Source: Nissolia schottii
Lineage: Eukaryota > Streptophyta > Magnoliopsida > Fabales > Fabaceae
Length of the DNA: 64,000 bases
Direction: 5' to 3'
Assembly (NCBI GenBank): GCA_003254905.1
Contig: QANU01105622.1
Span: forward strand, 48,872 to 112,871
Part shown: one piece after another, positions 1 through 12,280 of the stretch
How positions within the stretch are numbered: the stretch's first letter is position 1
How the letters are laid out: each line of letters starts with the position of its first letter
Program-made: the position numbers and the translations under genes
The notes under the pieces: generated by a model
What the model was told of the DNA's origin: nothing
Seen by the model: the letters and a program-made list of their open reading frames with translations, nothing else
Databases searched by the model: none

Positions 1-211
1 TGTTTATATTTTTAATATAATTACTGTAGGCGGGTCGGCGGGTCGGCGGGTCGGCGGGTCGGATTTAGAAACACTAAACCGTGACTCGACCCACAAAACA
101 TGGCGGGTTCGTTGGGTCTGACCCGCCGACCCGCCAAAACTGACCTGCGCGGGTCGGATTGGGTCAGATTTGGCGGGTCGACGGGTTGGGTATGACCCGT
201 GTGCACCCCTA
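1..211. mobile_element. hAT-like transposon end (partial)
   Basis: GC-rich block with tandem GGGTCGGC units (about 30-62) and repeated GGGTCGG/CGACCCGCC words, ending in GTGCACCCCTA. Read on the minus strand the end begins TAGGGGTGCACACGGGT, the style of terminal inverted repeat common in plant hAT elements. The rest lies outside the window, so neither transposase nor target duplication can be seen. The small open frames across it are composition artefacts. Confidence 0.55.
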
Positions 212-318
212 CTTTCTACAACAATTCTCTTTTGCCATTCTCTGTAAAACTCTCCAATATGCCTTTTTTGTTCACTGTCTTTTGACTCCAATTAACTACA
301 CGACCACCATCACTGTGA

Positions 319-600
319 TTGTCGCTTCCTAACTTGTTGCCGTCTTTACTGCCTCTTTGCAGTTCGATGTTGCCTATCATTGCCTCTACACAACCCCCAA
401 TGTTACTTATTGCTACCTTTGTGCAGCACCCGCTGTTGCCTATTGCTACCTTTGTGCAGCACCCACAGTTGCTTATCGCTACCTCTGTGCAACTCCCGAT
501 GTTGTCTATCGATGCCTCTGCACAACCCCTGATGTTGCCTATAGCCCAACAACCTCCGTTGCTTTTTGACAAGCTTAAAACTCGAAGAACTTTAGCTTGA
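319..600 (+). repeat. 33-bp in-frame minisatellite upstream of a Copia-like LTR
   Basis: From about 371 to 545 a 33-bp unit (11 codons) recurs about five times, each with a core like TTGCCTATTGCTACC followed by a TGTGCAGCACCC-type segment. Because 33 is divisible by three, an open frame of 93 codons runs through it to the TGA at 598-600, just before a purine-rich tract and the LTR start. It may be the degenerate 3' end of a retroelement reading frame. The protein is not recognised. Confidence 0.5.
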
Positions 601-822
601 AGGAGGGTGTTAGAATATTTATTAACATAAAATAATATCAATTTTATATCTTTGATTGATTTAGACTGATTTAGTTTAATATTTAAATTGATTTTGTCTT
701 TATATTTTTTATTATGTTTCTAGCCTATAACTAAGCGTTATTTTATTGAAATTGACACAACCTTTACTAATACAAAAATATTTATTATTTATTCTTCTCT
801 GCCTCTTATTATTTTTTTCACA
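594..822 (+). mobile_element. Copia-like 3' LTR with polypurine tract
   Basis: The stretch GCTTGAAGGAGGG at about 595-607 is a typical polypurine tract. It is followed at 608 by TGTTAGAATATT, a classic Copia LTR start. A plausible 3' end is the CA at 821-822. No second LTR or polymerase domain is seen in the window, so the element is truncated on its 5' side or continues beyond the left edge. The LTR end is approximate. Confidence 0.55.
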
Positions 823-1530
823 ATATTTTCTTGATTTTATGATGAAATCTCATACTATTAGCTAGTAAGATCCGTTTTCGCGGCAGGTAAAAATGTGAAA
901 CAATTACTTTTGTTAAAATATTTATGTGATGGAAAGTATTCCATTTTCTCTACCTAATTAGAAGCATGTGTATTGTTTTACCGCCGTCAACTCAACTGAA
1001 AAACGCGCTTTCTAAATTTTAACAAAAAGAAATAAAGAAATCATGCGTTACTTATCTAGCTAGCTAGGCTGCTAGCAACTTTGCACAAAATCTTCCATGC
1101 CTAAATTGTAATTTCTAGTGGGATAGATGCTTTCAACTAGATCTTCATTCGAGTTTATACGTGGGTATAATAATAACTAACAATTTAAACGAGTTCAAAT
1201 ACAGGAGTTTAAGGTGACACCATCCTTGTTCACTGTAGTTATTGGGTGTGTGCTTGTTTACGCTTATGATAAAAGTAGTTTTTTAAATAGTATATTTTCT
1301 CTCTTTTTTATTATTTTTAATTTTATAAGAAGCAGGTGAAACCAAATAGAAAAATTAATTATTGTTTCTTCATTTGTTTTTGAAAAACACAAATAAACAA
1401 TATAAAAAATAATAGAAATATTTTTTTAAATAAAAAAGTATATCTCTCTTTGTAGAAGCACAAACAAACGTACCCATTGCCCGGGTATGATTACCGTTAA
1501 TTCAATAGTATGATATAAATATACATTTTC

Positions 1531-1859
1531 ACTATTTGTACATCCAAAATATTGTCATCCAATAACCGACTGACAAATAAATAAACATTACAAAATAGAT
1601 AAATAAATATTACAAAACAACAAAATATATAGTGTCACCATATATTTTTACGTGTCCATGTACATTTGAGTTTAATATTATTATCAAATAGAGAAACAAA
1701 CATTATCGCCGAACATTTCTGTGAACGTATGCATTAATGTTTGTGTGTTTAATATTATTCGTTTTCTGTGTTAGACAATGTTTGTTTCTTTATTTTGTAA
1801 TATTTGTTTATCTATTTTGTAATGTTTGTTAGGTGACTATTTTTTAGCTATACAAATAG
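1531..1859. mobile_element. Foldback MITE-like element
   Basis: The left arm (ACTATTTGTA at 1531, then ACAAATAAATAAACATTACAA at about 1573) is the inverse of the right arm (TTGTAATATTTGTTTATC at about 1796 through TACAAATAG ending 1859). The arms match over most of about 90 bp with a central spacer. Length is about 330 bp with no coding capacity. No clean target duplication is visible, so the superfamily is not assigned. Confidence 0.6.
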
Positions 1860-2228
1860 CATTTCTGATAAACATATAAACTTAAATTCATGATAAATAA
1901 TATGCGTACACGGTGATAAATTTACTGCTTAACATAAAATCTATAAATATAAATATTTATGTATTATAAAAATTAATGAGAAATAAATACACATGCAATG
2001 AACTCATGTTTATGTTAACATTATTCGATTCAACAATATTAATTATGTGTACATTTTTATTTTACATCACTGTTATTATAACATTAAAGTGTGCAAAAAG
2101 TTATAATAATTATATTTGGTGCCAGTTGAGATATAGCTAGGCGTATACCTAGTTCCGGAGAAGTTCATAATGCGGTCGGCCAGTTACCTCTTTCACTGGA
2201 ATAGCAGGAAACGTTTTCAATGGGAGTT

Positions 2229-2256
2229 ATCTCTCTCTCTCTCTCTCTCTCTCTCA
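2229..2256. repeat. (CT)n microsatellite
   Basis: About 13 uninterrupted CT dinucleotides, bounded by TTAT on the left and ACAAAAC on the right. Confidence 0.9.
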
Positions 2257-4177
2257 CAAAACATTACAAACGTGTATCTTCTGCTTCTTCACATGTTATG
2301 TTTCATAAAATAATGTGATGCTTCTTTCCTGCAGTGGTGATGCTCCTGTGTAGATCCCAGTGCTTAATTTGTTTATGCTTTGTATTAAAATGCAGGTATG
2401 TTTTTTATTTTATTTTTTCTTTTAAAGATTGGTTCAAAGTATTCAACGACATATGTATCATGTATCATATTTGAGACTATGTGCTTTTTCTTTTGTTGGC
2501 AGAATTATTCATAGCACATTAAAAACAACGCGCTAATCATATTACGTTTTTAATCTATTTATATTCTGTCCACCAAAAAAAAAATCTTATATATTCTAAA
2601 ACAATTTAATTAATTTCTATCTTTTTGTCTAAAGCAAGTCATATAGATGAGAAATTCTTTTTATACGTCATGTTGTTATTATTGTAATAAATTTTCATTA
2701 GTCAAATTATTGTATTAAAAAATATTAATTTATCATATTAGATCACATAAATCATTAATATGTCATATTAGATAATGAAATAATAACAAAAAATTAATTA
2801 ATTTAGTTGTAAAAATTATTAAAAATGACTAAATTAGATATGATAGGGTATTTATCCCATAGAGTAGCTAAAAAGCCACCAAAATAATTAGTTCTCTCAC
2901 TTATTACTTGAAAAATCATGTATGAAATAATTTGATTAGATGATAATAATTTTATCCTAACAGTACATGGTAATTAAACTTTATTTAATGTAAATTATTT
3001 AAGCTCTCGGCTTAGTCTACTGCCACGGGAGTAACCTCTTTTAATCGTGTTGATTAGAGCAACAATAAGTTTGTTAATTCTGTAAGAAATTAATCCTTGC
3101 AAACTTCGTGTTGTATGTTAATTAGTAGCCTACTTTATCGATCAACAATGTCTATTTGAATTTATGTTGAGATAACAAGTTATTAGGATTGGTTTAGTAT
3201 TAGTGAAAGATTTAGATAGTATGCATGAGATCCAAATTAAGTTCAAATCTCATTATAACCAATATAATTCTGAAAGTACTTAAAAGAAAATAATATATTA
3301 ATAGATAAGAAACAACCACCCCCAAAACCGCCACAATTGATGGACCACAGCACACCTTCATTCACCTTAATCTTCACCCAATCAAGCTGATCAGGTGCGC
3401 GTCAAAAGCACAGGGAGAATAGTTTCAACCTCAGCCCTACAACGAGGGCAATCAGGAAGTAGCTACATGCATGACGCTGAAAACGAAGATGATTAGTGGG
3501 AGAACTTCATGGAGAGACAACCACAACATGAATTTAATTTTTTCAGGACCTTCAACCGCCAAAGCCGCTTCGAGGAATGAATATCAATCGTCGCTCTATC
3601 CAACAATTAGGTTAAAATCATAGTTATAAATTACATCTCTCGCAATCATTTTTTCCTATTCAACGACAACAACAATATTAATGTTAGAAAAAATTAATCT
3701 TAATTAATTCCTCAACGATATTATGAAATCGTTAGTGTGTTTGGTAATTAGTCATTTGCATCACGAATCTAATCAAAATGGATTTCATAATTAAGAAATA
3801 CGTAGTGAAAGAACAAAAGACTTAAGTATATTATATGAAATACATTGAAACTGAATTCATTCTGACCAATATATAAATCTCATTAAATACATATACGGAA
3901 TGTACAATCTCAATCAAACAAATGTATCGCCCAAAAAAACTTGGCTACTCTAAGAACCCAACAATGGGGGTGGGGCAATATTGACGATGCCTGTATAAAA
4001 CTACTATACTCTTGTACAATTAATTGAGTTGTGTATCCTAAAGGCAGGGGGGGCCAGGGGCTCCTTAAACTATATACTATATGAGGAAAACCCCACGTGG
4101 GTATTTATCTACTTTGTGATTAATTAATTGAATTTTCTTTTTCTTTTTTCAACAAATTAATTAATTAACTGAATAGT

Positions 4178-7100
4178 CTAAAGTGGCTGAACTATGAGTG
4201 GAAGTCCATGGGTGGGCCTTAGGGAGAGCATGATAGAAGGTGAATGATGGTAAGTTGGTGAAACCTTAAAACTAAACCTAGAGAGAACAAGTGTTAACAC
4301 AATCTTGTACTCCATAAATGTCAAGTTTCTACCAACACACATCCTCCCTCCGAACCCAAAAGGCAAGTAACCCATCTTGTGGTTGCAACCACCATTCACA
4401 TCATCCATGAACCTCTCTGGCCTGAACTCGTTAGCATCCTTTCCCCACAGTTCAGTGTCGTGGTGCATTGCTACAACATCGATCCACAAGTTGGTTCCAC
4501 TGGGCACTGTTAAGTTATCGACTTGAATGTCATCTCTTGCTTGTCTTTGCACATTTGGTGATGGTGGGTATAGCCTTAGAGCTTCATTCATCACCCATTT
4601 CATCTGAAAATATGCCAACAAAAAAAAAAACCATTAGTTAACAAATATATATTTTCAATTGATTAAACTTAAATCTAATTCAATTAATCATGTTCAAATC
4701 CAAACATCTATGTTTTATTTTTATTGTTTGAATTTGTCGAGTGTATTTACTCTATCCTTATATATTAATCATGTGTTGTATCCCCTTACCAAAAAAGAAA
4801 AATGAACAAGAATCATGTGCTATATAATTTTAGCTAAGAAGAAAGTGACACTTAAAAAGTATTGTGCTTATATAGTTTTATATATTCATTTACCATATAC
4901 AAATATAAATTATTGTTTGTATGCATATGCCAGTATCATATTGCGTAGTGCTAGTGGTACGTGCACGAGTACTCTATCATGTGATAGCGTGGCCGATCAA
5001 TATGTGTGTGTGTCCCCTACCACAAAAACTCGTCACCCACCAAATATATATGTATCTAACAGAAAAAGATTTTGTGTGATGTAACATACCAAGCAAATTA
5101 AAAATTCACATGCTTCATACTCAGTATGCAAACGCGTTTTGTCGTGTGGATATGAATTTTTATTTCTTTTTTAATAATTTGCTTAATGTTACTTTCCGAA
5201 ACTTCCTTACTTAGCTAGAGTAGTCTTATGTATAAAGTTTGACCAACTAGACACTAGACTGTCGTTTAAGAACTATGTGACAACGGTAAACTTAAAGTTC
5301 AAATTGTTCTCTAACTATTACATAATACCTTTCTTTTACCAGGACTAAAAGCAAACAGGGGTTGGCGTAGAAAAATATTTAGATATATAGTTATTCCAAA
5401 ACAAAAATGCTACATGTACATCCAATTTCATACACTCATACATATAACATTAATAATGCACAAACTTTATTCTCACGAGTGCACAAACATTACAAACTTG
5501 TAAATGATACTCTCAACTATACTTAATTAAGTGCACAAACATTACATTAGTTAAAACACAAACTTTATGTATATAAATACGAGGTGTATGTATGGTGTAT
5601 GATTTTTGGTGTACGTGTAGCAGAACTCTTTCCAAAAATATGATACGATGATAAAATAGTACCTTTTTTAAACTAGAAAGCATGGTGACGTCAATCTCGT
5701 TGTGACCCACAACCTCTCTGATCTCATCTCTCAACTGATTCTGCCAATCTTGATGCATCGCCAGAAGCATCAGGGTCCACGAGATCGCAAGCGCCGTCGT
5801 TTCGTGTCCGCCGAAGAAGAACGTCTTGCACTCATCCACAAGCTCTCGCGTTGTCAGTGTCTTCCCATCAACCTCACGGTTTTCTTTCAACAACAACCCC
5901 AACAGATCTTGCTGCCGAGATCCCTTCTTTCCCGGCGAATTCTTGCGAGCGTCGATAATCGACAACAAGAGCTCGTCGATTTCTTTGCCGAGTTTCTTGG
6001 CCTCCAAGGTCTTCTTGACCTTGAGGTATTTCCCGAAGGGAACCCCTACGTATCGATTGGTCCTGAATAGCGTCATTTGGAGTGCTCGCAATTTGTCGAA
6101 CACCTCTCTTGCGTTTCCGTCCATCCCGAAAATTGTTTTTGCTATGATTTCTCCGGCCAGGGTTACAACCTCGCTTTCCACGTCGATTTCGGGTTTGCCC
6201 GATTTTGATTGGACGCTCCATCGATCAATCATTTCATTAGCAGACTCTTCCATCACGCTTGCCATGGCCTATTCAAATTACACCAATGCATGCCTAATTA
6301 GGAATCGGAACATTTGATGACGTCACTAGGGAAAGAATATTAGAATTCAATTTGTTTTGGTGGCCAGTTTCGTAGTAGTTTCCTGTAAGCAAAATGTATC
6401 TTTTGCCGCGGTAATGATATTCTATGGTTTGGTCATTGTGTTAGTAGAAAGTTATATGTTAAACATTCAACTTGGTTCAATTCCATTTTGTATCAGTCAC
6501 AAGGGAGAATAAATAAAAAAGAATTTTTCAATTATATCTAGGACGCGCTCCACAAGTACTTTATACAAGTGCATGGGTACTTTTTAAATTATGACATGGC
6601 GCACTTTATTCATATTTTTTAAAATTGTGTTAAGATAGGGAAAAAAAACATAACTTTTATTACAGTAAAATTTACCATTATTGATAAAATTATATATTAT
6701 TTTTTCTATTACATGACAATCTCGTGTTACTAAAAATAAAACATATTTTGATTCGACTTATACAACAGCACAAAGATAACTAGAGAGACATAATATCAAA
6801 CTTTTAAGGGGAATGAAAGCAGGGGCCACGAGACTTTATACAAGTGCATGTGTACTATTCAAATAACGGCATGGTGCACTATGTGGACAATAACTCAAGT
6901 TATGTGACGAGTGAGAGACATTAAGTTTTATCATAGTAGGACCTATCATTATTTATATTAATCTATTATTGTTATTATTATTATTATTATTATTTAATTA
7001 CATGACACTCTGGTGTTAATAATAATATCGAACGTACCTTGAGGTTAAGGGGATTGAAAGCGGGGGCGATAATGTGACGATGGTGGACCCATTCGTTGCC

Positions 7101-7657
7101 TTCGACCATGACCAAACCACTCCCAAACAATGGGTCTCTATCGTTTCTAAACACACTAGGCTTCCCCCACCTCTTAGCCATCACCTCCGTGGACATTTTC
7201 TTCAAGAACTCAGGGTCCGCAATGTACAAAAATGGCTCCGTCCCTAACCAATAAACAAACACCTTACCTACAAAAAGCACAAACACAAATTAGTTGGCAT
7301 TATTTGATTAACTTACTATACTTGCAAAAATAGTGTACAATGTATGATTGAGTATTATGTGATTATAATTTTAATGGAAGGCTTACCATGAGATTTTTGC
7401 CAGCAGGAAAAGTAGGGGAAAACTTGTGAGTGTATGTCATGGGTGAGGTTTGAAGGTGCAACTACTGAAGAATGATTCTTTCTTTTCATCTCTTTATAGT
7501 TTCCAAGTGGGAAACTTGGGTTTGGTCCTCCAAACCCACATTTCTTAAGCTTGTTATGTATTTGGATTGGTGAAACCCACCAATAATATGTTACTATCAA
7601 GAACAAAATAAGACTAATGGCTGCAACAAATGTAACAAGAATCCCCAAAAACTCCAT
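4178..7657 (-). CDS. Cytochrome P450, clan 72 (CYP709/735/714-like)
   Basis: Membrane-anchored haem monooxygenase. Four exons: 7657-7387, 7267-7038, 6268-5663 and 4603-4178, joining in frame to 510 aa, a normal P450 length. Visible features: N-terminal membrane anchor (about residues 4-24), C-helix W-x3-HR (WVHHRH), I-helix oxygen-binding GGHETT (320-325), K-helix ExxR (E376, R379), PERF (431-434), and haem loop FGFGGRMCVG with the thiolate Cys at 458. The start is the ATG at 7657; an upstream in-frame GTG is not needed. Family resemblance is to clan 72, whose members hydroxylate cytokinins, gibberellins or fatty acids. CYP709/CYP735A-type words such as THDIHSQVFPYF and GNEWVHHRHIIAPAFNP are clear, but substrate cannot be inferred. 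A MITE sits in intron 3 and a segmental duplication in intron 2; neither breaks the frame. Confidence 0.93.
5408..5622. mobile_element. 215-bp MITE in P450 intron 3 (copy 1)
   Basis: Inverted ends: TGCTACATGTACATCCAA at the left and the reverse of TGTACGTGTAGCA at the right, followed inward by CATACA-type words. The interior carries TGCACAAACTTT and GCACAAACATTACA. A second copy lies at 23112-23330, alignable over its full length. It is wholly inside intron 3 of the P450. Confidence 0.7.
6558..7069. repeat. Imperfect direct duplication in P450 intron 2 / exon 2 end
   Basis: Two units of about 240-275 bp, starting near 6558 and 6832. Both begin with CTTTATACAAGTGCATG and share TTACATGACA and other words. 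Each ends in a version of the exon 2 end: AAGGGGAATGAAAGC at about 6805 and AAGGGGATTGAAAGC at about 7047. The copy in the intron therefore holds a scrap of exon 2 whose splice donor has decayed. Confidence 0.75.
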
Positions 7658-7810
7658 GTATATCTTAATTTGTCTTTGTGTATCTTTCACTTAAAGATTC
7701 AATGATCTCTAGCTTTCTCTGTATCTCTCTGTATCTGGCTCTGTATTTCTCTTAAGATTTCTATGCAAAATTTGGTTGTGTTGTGATTAGGGAAGTGCTA
7801 TGTGGATTGG

Positions 7811-7818
7811 TATTTATA
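7811..7818 (-). promoter_or_regulatory. TATA box of the P450 gene
   Basis: TATAAATA on the minus strand, about 155 bp upstream of the ATG at 7657, a sensible distance for a plant core promoter with a short leader. Confidence 0.6.
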
Positions 7819-10800
7819 GGGGAAGGTTTTGAGTCGGAGAATGCGTGGCGTTTTGACTATGACTAATAAGACACGGAGCTGATTTTGAACATTTTTTTAT
7901 TTTTTATTATTTTGTGTTGAACCTTTTGACCCTGGTGTTAGCTTTTGAATTTTTTCTTTTCTGGTCCAACTTATGTTTTTGTTGTTTCAAATGCTTTGCT
8001 TGCTTTTCTTTTTCCAAAATTTTCGTGGTCAGACGTTATGTTTCTGCTTTTATTACAGGAATTTTCTTTGGTACCTTAGTATTATAGTATTTAAGATTTA
8101 GTTAAATATTTTATTAACTCAAATTATTTATTATTTTAAATTTATTTTTGAACAACAGTCATTTAAATATAAGAAATATTGGTATCTTCATAAAAATTTT
8201 AGTATCGAAAAAAATTAAAAATTATTTTTAAAGTAAAATAATTTATGTTTCGTATTTTTATTTGAAAATTAATTTTCATCAAATAAAAGTGAAAAATTTT
8301 CACTTTAATCAAGATTTGATTTCGAATTCACCGTTGATTATGAAAATGAACTCAAAGAGAAACCAAATAAGATAATATGTGTTAAAATCGATTATATATA
8401 GCAAACTAAAATCAATTTTAACCTCTATAGGCGGAGAACCAAACACATGCTAAGTTTAAAAGTAGCAATTTGACGCCAAGGAGGGGAAACAATTATAAAT
8501 AAAAAAATTACTATGTTTGATTTTACTTTTGGAGTCTTAGAATCAATCTAACATAAGAGAATGAATTCCAACCATACTCTCAAAATAAATTCTAGTACTT
8601 AAAATTAATTTTGTAAGAAGTAAAAATTTATTATTTTATGTCAAAATTATTTTTAAAGAAATTATCGAACATAAATTATTTTATATCAAACGTATTTTAA
8701 TTAAAATCAATCATGATACAATCAATTTATCAAAAATTAATTTTAGATTTTAAGGTTTAGAAAAGCAAAATCATGAGTGTTTTTCGTCAAAACACAATAG
8801 AAAATTAAGAAACTCCACCATTGACCCAAAAAGGAAAAAAAAAAAAGGCTCCACCGTGTTTCACTGAAATAAAGAAGAAACGAAAAAAGAACTAAATTGT
8901 GTACTTCGTGCATTGTGAACACGCAGCTATTAGCACATGCTAGAGGGGCATCACACCTTTTATTTACTTATAAATGCTAATTAAAGGGATATAAACATAT
9001 ACATCCATGAGGTTGTAAAATAATGGGGGAAAAGAAGGTTGTAGGATTACATGATGATATCATTTTTAAAATATTAAACAAAAAAAGTTGATAAATAACT
9101 TGTAAGCTGACCTGTGAATAAAACGGGTGCAATTTGTTAATTAGGCAGGGAATGCAATATATTAATCTAATTAAAGATGCATATTTTCCACTTTCTCATT
9201 TTAAAGAATCTCACTTTTGAAGGATTCTAATCTAATTTTTTTTTTCTTTTACTGGGATTCTAATCCAATTTGTGTATACGTGACATTATTACGAAGCAAT
9301 AACAATATTTAGACTTTTGAATGCGTGAATTCCTTTCTAAAATGAAATAGTAATAAAGTACACGCTATTTAATCAATAAAATATATTATGCATGGCGATT
9401 AAATGATAATGGAGAACTATTTTTATGCGTATCAATTTGTATTTTAGGTGCATTTATACATAGGCCCATATTTCATAGTAGATTGATTAGTGGGTTAAAG
9501 ATAATGTGCCAATAAGAAGTAAACTTTCCCCGTACGTATATAGACTGAATCAACAAATGATACAGAAAATAATGGTGTTTATTAGAGCGTGGTAGGTTTT
9601 GAGTGAAAACTTTGGCAGATTCAAATAGTATAAAATTATTGGTTTAGATTTCATCAAATTAGGCTGAATTTTGAATTCAATCCAATTTGAGTTAAATTTT
9701 ATTGGTTTGAATTGGATATGTTTAATCAATCTTTGTCAAAATAACTTACCAAAAAATAAAATCCTTGTCAAAATAATTTTTTTTATTAAGTTTAGAATAT
9801 TTATAAACTAAAATTAACTAAAATAAAAAAGGAATAAACAAAAATTTAAAAATTAAAAATAACTCATTTAACATAATATTTAACTAAAAATAACATATAA
9901 ATAAAAATGTGATAAATTAAAATTATTATAAATAAGATTATAAATTTAATAATAAAAATTATATTATTTAGTTTAGATTATAATTGATTGGTTTTAAAAA
10001 TTGAATCCAAAATATGATTCAATCCAAATGGATTTTTTTTAATTAAACACTAATATAATTTAAACGTATTGGGTTTTAATCAATTTAGCAGTTTTAATTG
10101 AGTTGAATTATATTTAAATACCTCATTAATAGATAATTATAATGATTCTTTCATAATTTCACATTATTCTCTACACTTTTTGTTTAGGGAAAAATATAAA
10201 AGTATATTTCTATTTTATTAAAAAAAATATGTAATAAAAATGATGTGTAAATACTAAACAATAATATTACTATTGCTAATTTAATATATAGAAAAAAATT
10301 TCTTTGGCCTGCACGACATATGAGAATATGTGGCAACTAGCTTTCAAGTTTGAACACGCAAAATGCTTGACCGTCGTCAATCCGTCATGTTTTTTTTCCC
10401 CTATTCCTTATATAAACGAATGAACATATTTTGCGTGGAATTCAAAGAAAATTATGGAGTCTAAGAAAGAAAAAGGTTCGTTCATACATAACATAAAGCA
10501 TAGATGAGGGAGAAATATAGAGCGTCAGCACATGGCTGCTAACAGAGAGAAGTTAGTGGCTACCGTACAAAGTAGGATTTGATTTCTGTGGAAACAATTA
10601 ACGCGTGTCAGTACGGCTCCCTAGCCACATAGGAAATGTGATTCTCGATAAAAGTAACTCGACCAATTGGAAAAAGAAAAATAAAAATTATTAAAAGAAG
10701 ATTAAATAATAAGTTTTAAGTTAATTAAATATTGAATATTGTAAAAAATACATAAATTTTATATTATTTTATATAAACTTATTATTTGTGTTTTTGTATT

Positions 10801-11595
10801 TAATGAAATTTGCATTAAATTCTTCATATTCATTTTGTCTCGTTCTCAAGTCAAGTGAAGAAACGTGGACGACCAAATTTTTATTTAAAGATGAGTAACT
10901 TAAAAATCAAAAAATGTAAACTCACATAAAAAAAATGTAGGATATAAAATAATTTGATTTGAGAATATCGAAATTACTATAATTAGAAACTTGATCTAGG
11001 TTAGTATTTTTTATCTCGCGTGCTAAAACAACTATCCCGTCTATTTTTCTCATTGGTTCTATCATATCATATATGGACCCTCCTTCAAGCTGTGGAGCTT
11101 AAGATATCGTATGTGCCAATTGTTTGTGTTGCGCCTATGGGGCAGGTTATCCACGTCACGGAGCATATTGAACTACTAAATAAAATTAGTCATTCTTTAT
11201 CGAATTGTCTTATTTGGATCAAAACTTTATTCACAATTGATATTCTAGATATTCAAGAATGAAGTTGGTTATAAAGTAAAAAAAAATAGTTACTCACCCT
11301 TAAATCATTTGATAGGATTCAAACCCAATACAATCTCTTGATGTGTAAATACTTTTATTTGCTCTCACTTTACAACCAACTTAGCTTGTAAGATAAGAAG
11401 GGGACAAGATTTTGGGAACAGGGGATTTCCATTGCATATATACATTCATTCTACAATTATGATTGATTTTGTACATGAGAAACGGTAACATATATACTCT
11501 CACACACAAATTAAGAAAGAGCGAAGAATACTAATAAGCCTTAACTAGCAGTACTCGTGCAACTAAACCAATGCCCTTGATTTATTCAAAGAACT
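7819..11595. other. Intergenic DNA upstream of the P450
   Basis: No gene recognised. At about 8390-8760 there are AT-rich words (AAAATCGATT, AAAATCAATTTTA, AATTAATTTTA) typical of small legume-type inverted-repeat elements. At 9640-10110 words of the type TTGAATTCAATCCAA recur in both orientations, suggesting a decayed non-autonomous element. A short open frame at 11020-11262 has no recognisable content. Confidence 0.5.
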
Positions 11596-11757
11596 AATTG
11601 GCATCCTTTCCCCATATTGCAGTGTCGGGGTGCATCGAAACGACGTCAATCCACAAGTTGATTCCGTTAGGCACGATTAAATCATCAACTTGTTTGTCTT
11701 CTCTTGCTTGTCTTTGCATATTTGGTGCTGATGGTTCAACTATGCGCCTACAAAACA
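11596..11757 (-). pseudogene. P450 exon-4 relic
   Basis: The minus strand encodes about 50 residues (…PNMQRQAREDKQVDDLIVP… and …NLWIDVVSMHPDTAIWGKDAN) that closely match residues about 386-427 of the P450 at 4178-7657. The preceding ExxR segment, the PERF motif and the haem-binding Cys are absent, and no other exon is found nearby. It is a fragment of a former tandem copy on the same strand, about 4 kb upstream of the intact gene. Confidence 0.85.
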
Positions 11758-12280
11758 CCGAGATAAAATACGATAGTAAGACGATTTAATGTTAATACTA
11801 CAATACGTTAAATTTAAGATACATGGATACATTTATGTAGATATGTTTAATTTTGCATTATAAGTGCAAACTTTTTATACAATTATCCAATTACATATAA
11901 TTAGATTACTAAATTTATTTGATTCTTATGGTAATTATCTTAAAAATCATAACATAAACATTTTATCCTAAAAATAAAGCAAAATGAGTGAAGATAAAAA
12001 AGGATGAAGATGACCATTTCTAAGAAGAAATACTATTATGAAAGATTTAGAGGTATTGGTATCAAACGAGATATGGCGTGGATAGCTAGGCATAATCACA
12101 ACTGTGGCGATAGGCGAGGTGGCATCGTCTGCAGTGGCCTCTGGGATTCGAGATACCGGACTTGCAGAAGTAGAGGAGGAGAAGGTGAAACATCCTAGCT
12201 AACTGTTTACCCATACGTAGTAAACAAAGCTCACTAGGTTGTTGTCTACTTGGTCGGAATACCTTAGTCCATAGTTATCT
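11758..12280. other. Short intergenic stretch
   Basis: Lies between the P450 relic and the repeat block starting near 12.3 kb. A small frame at 12004-12198 has a Lys/Tyr-rich start and Arg/Gly-rich end with no family resemblance; I do not call it a gene. Confidence 0.4.

Larger units (their letters stand above)
823..4177. other. AT-rich intergenic DNA
   Basis: No gene was recognised. It contains a foldback element at 1531-1859 and a CT microsatellite at about 2229-2256 (both listed separately). The remainder is AT-rich unique-looking sequence with no long frame. Confidence 0.6.

Noticed and set aside
5513..5662. Continuation of P450 exon 3 into residues such as VLFYHRIIF
   Set aside because: This is intron read-through into the MITE; the donor at 5662 joins to the ExxR exon at 4603.
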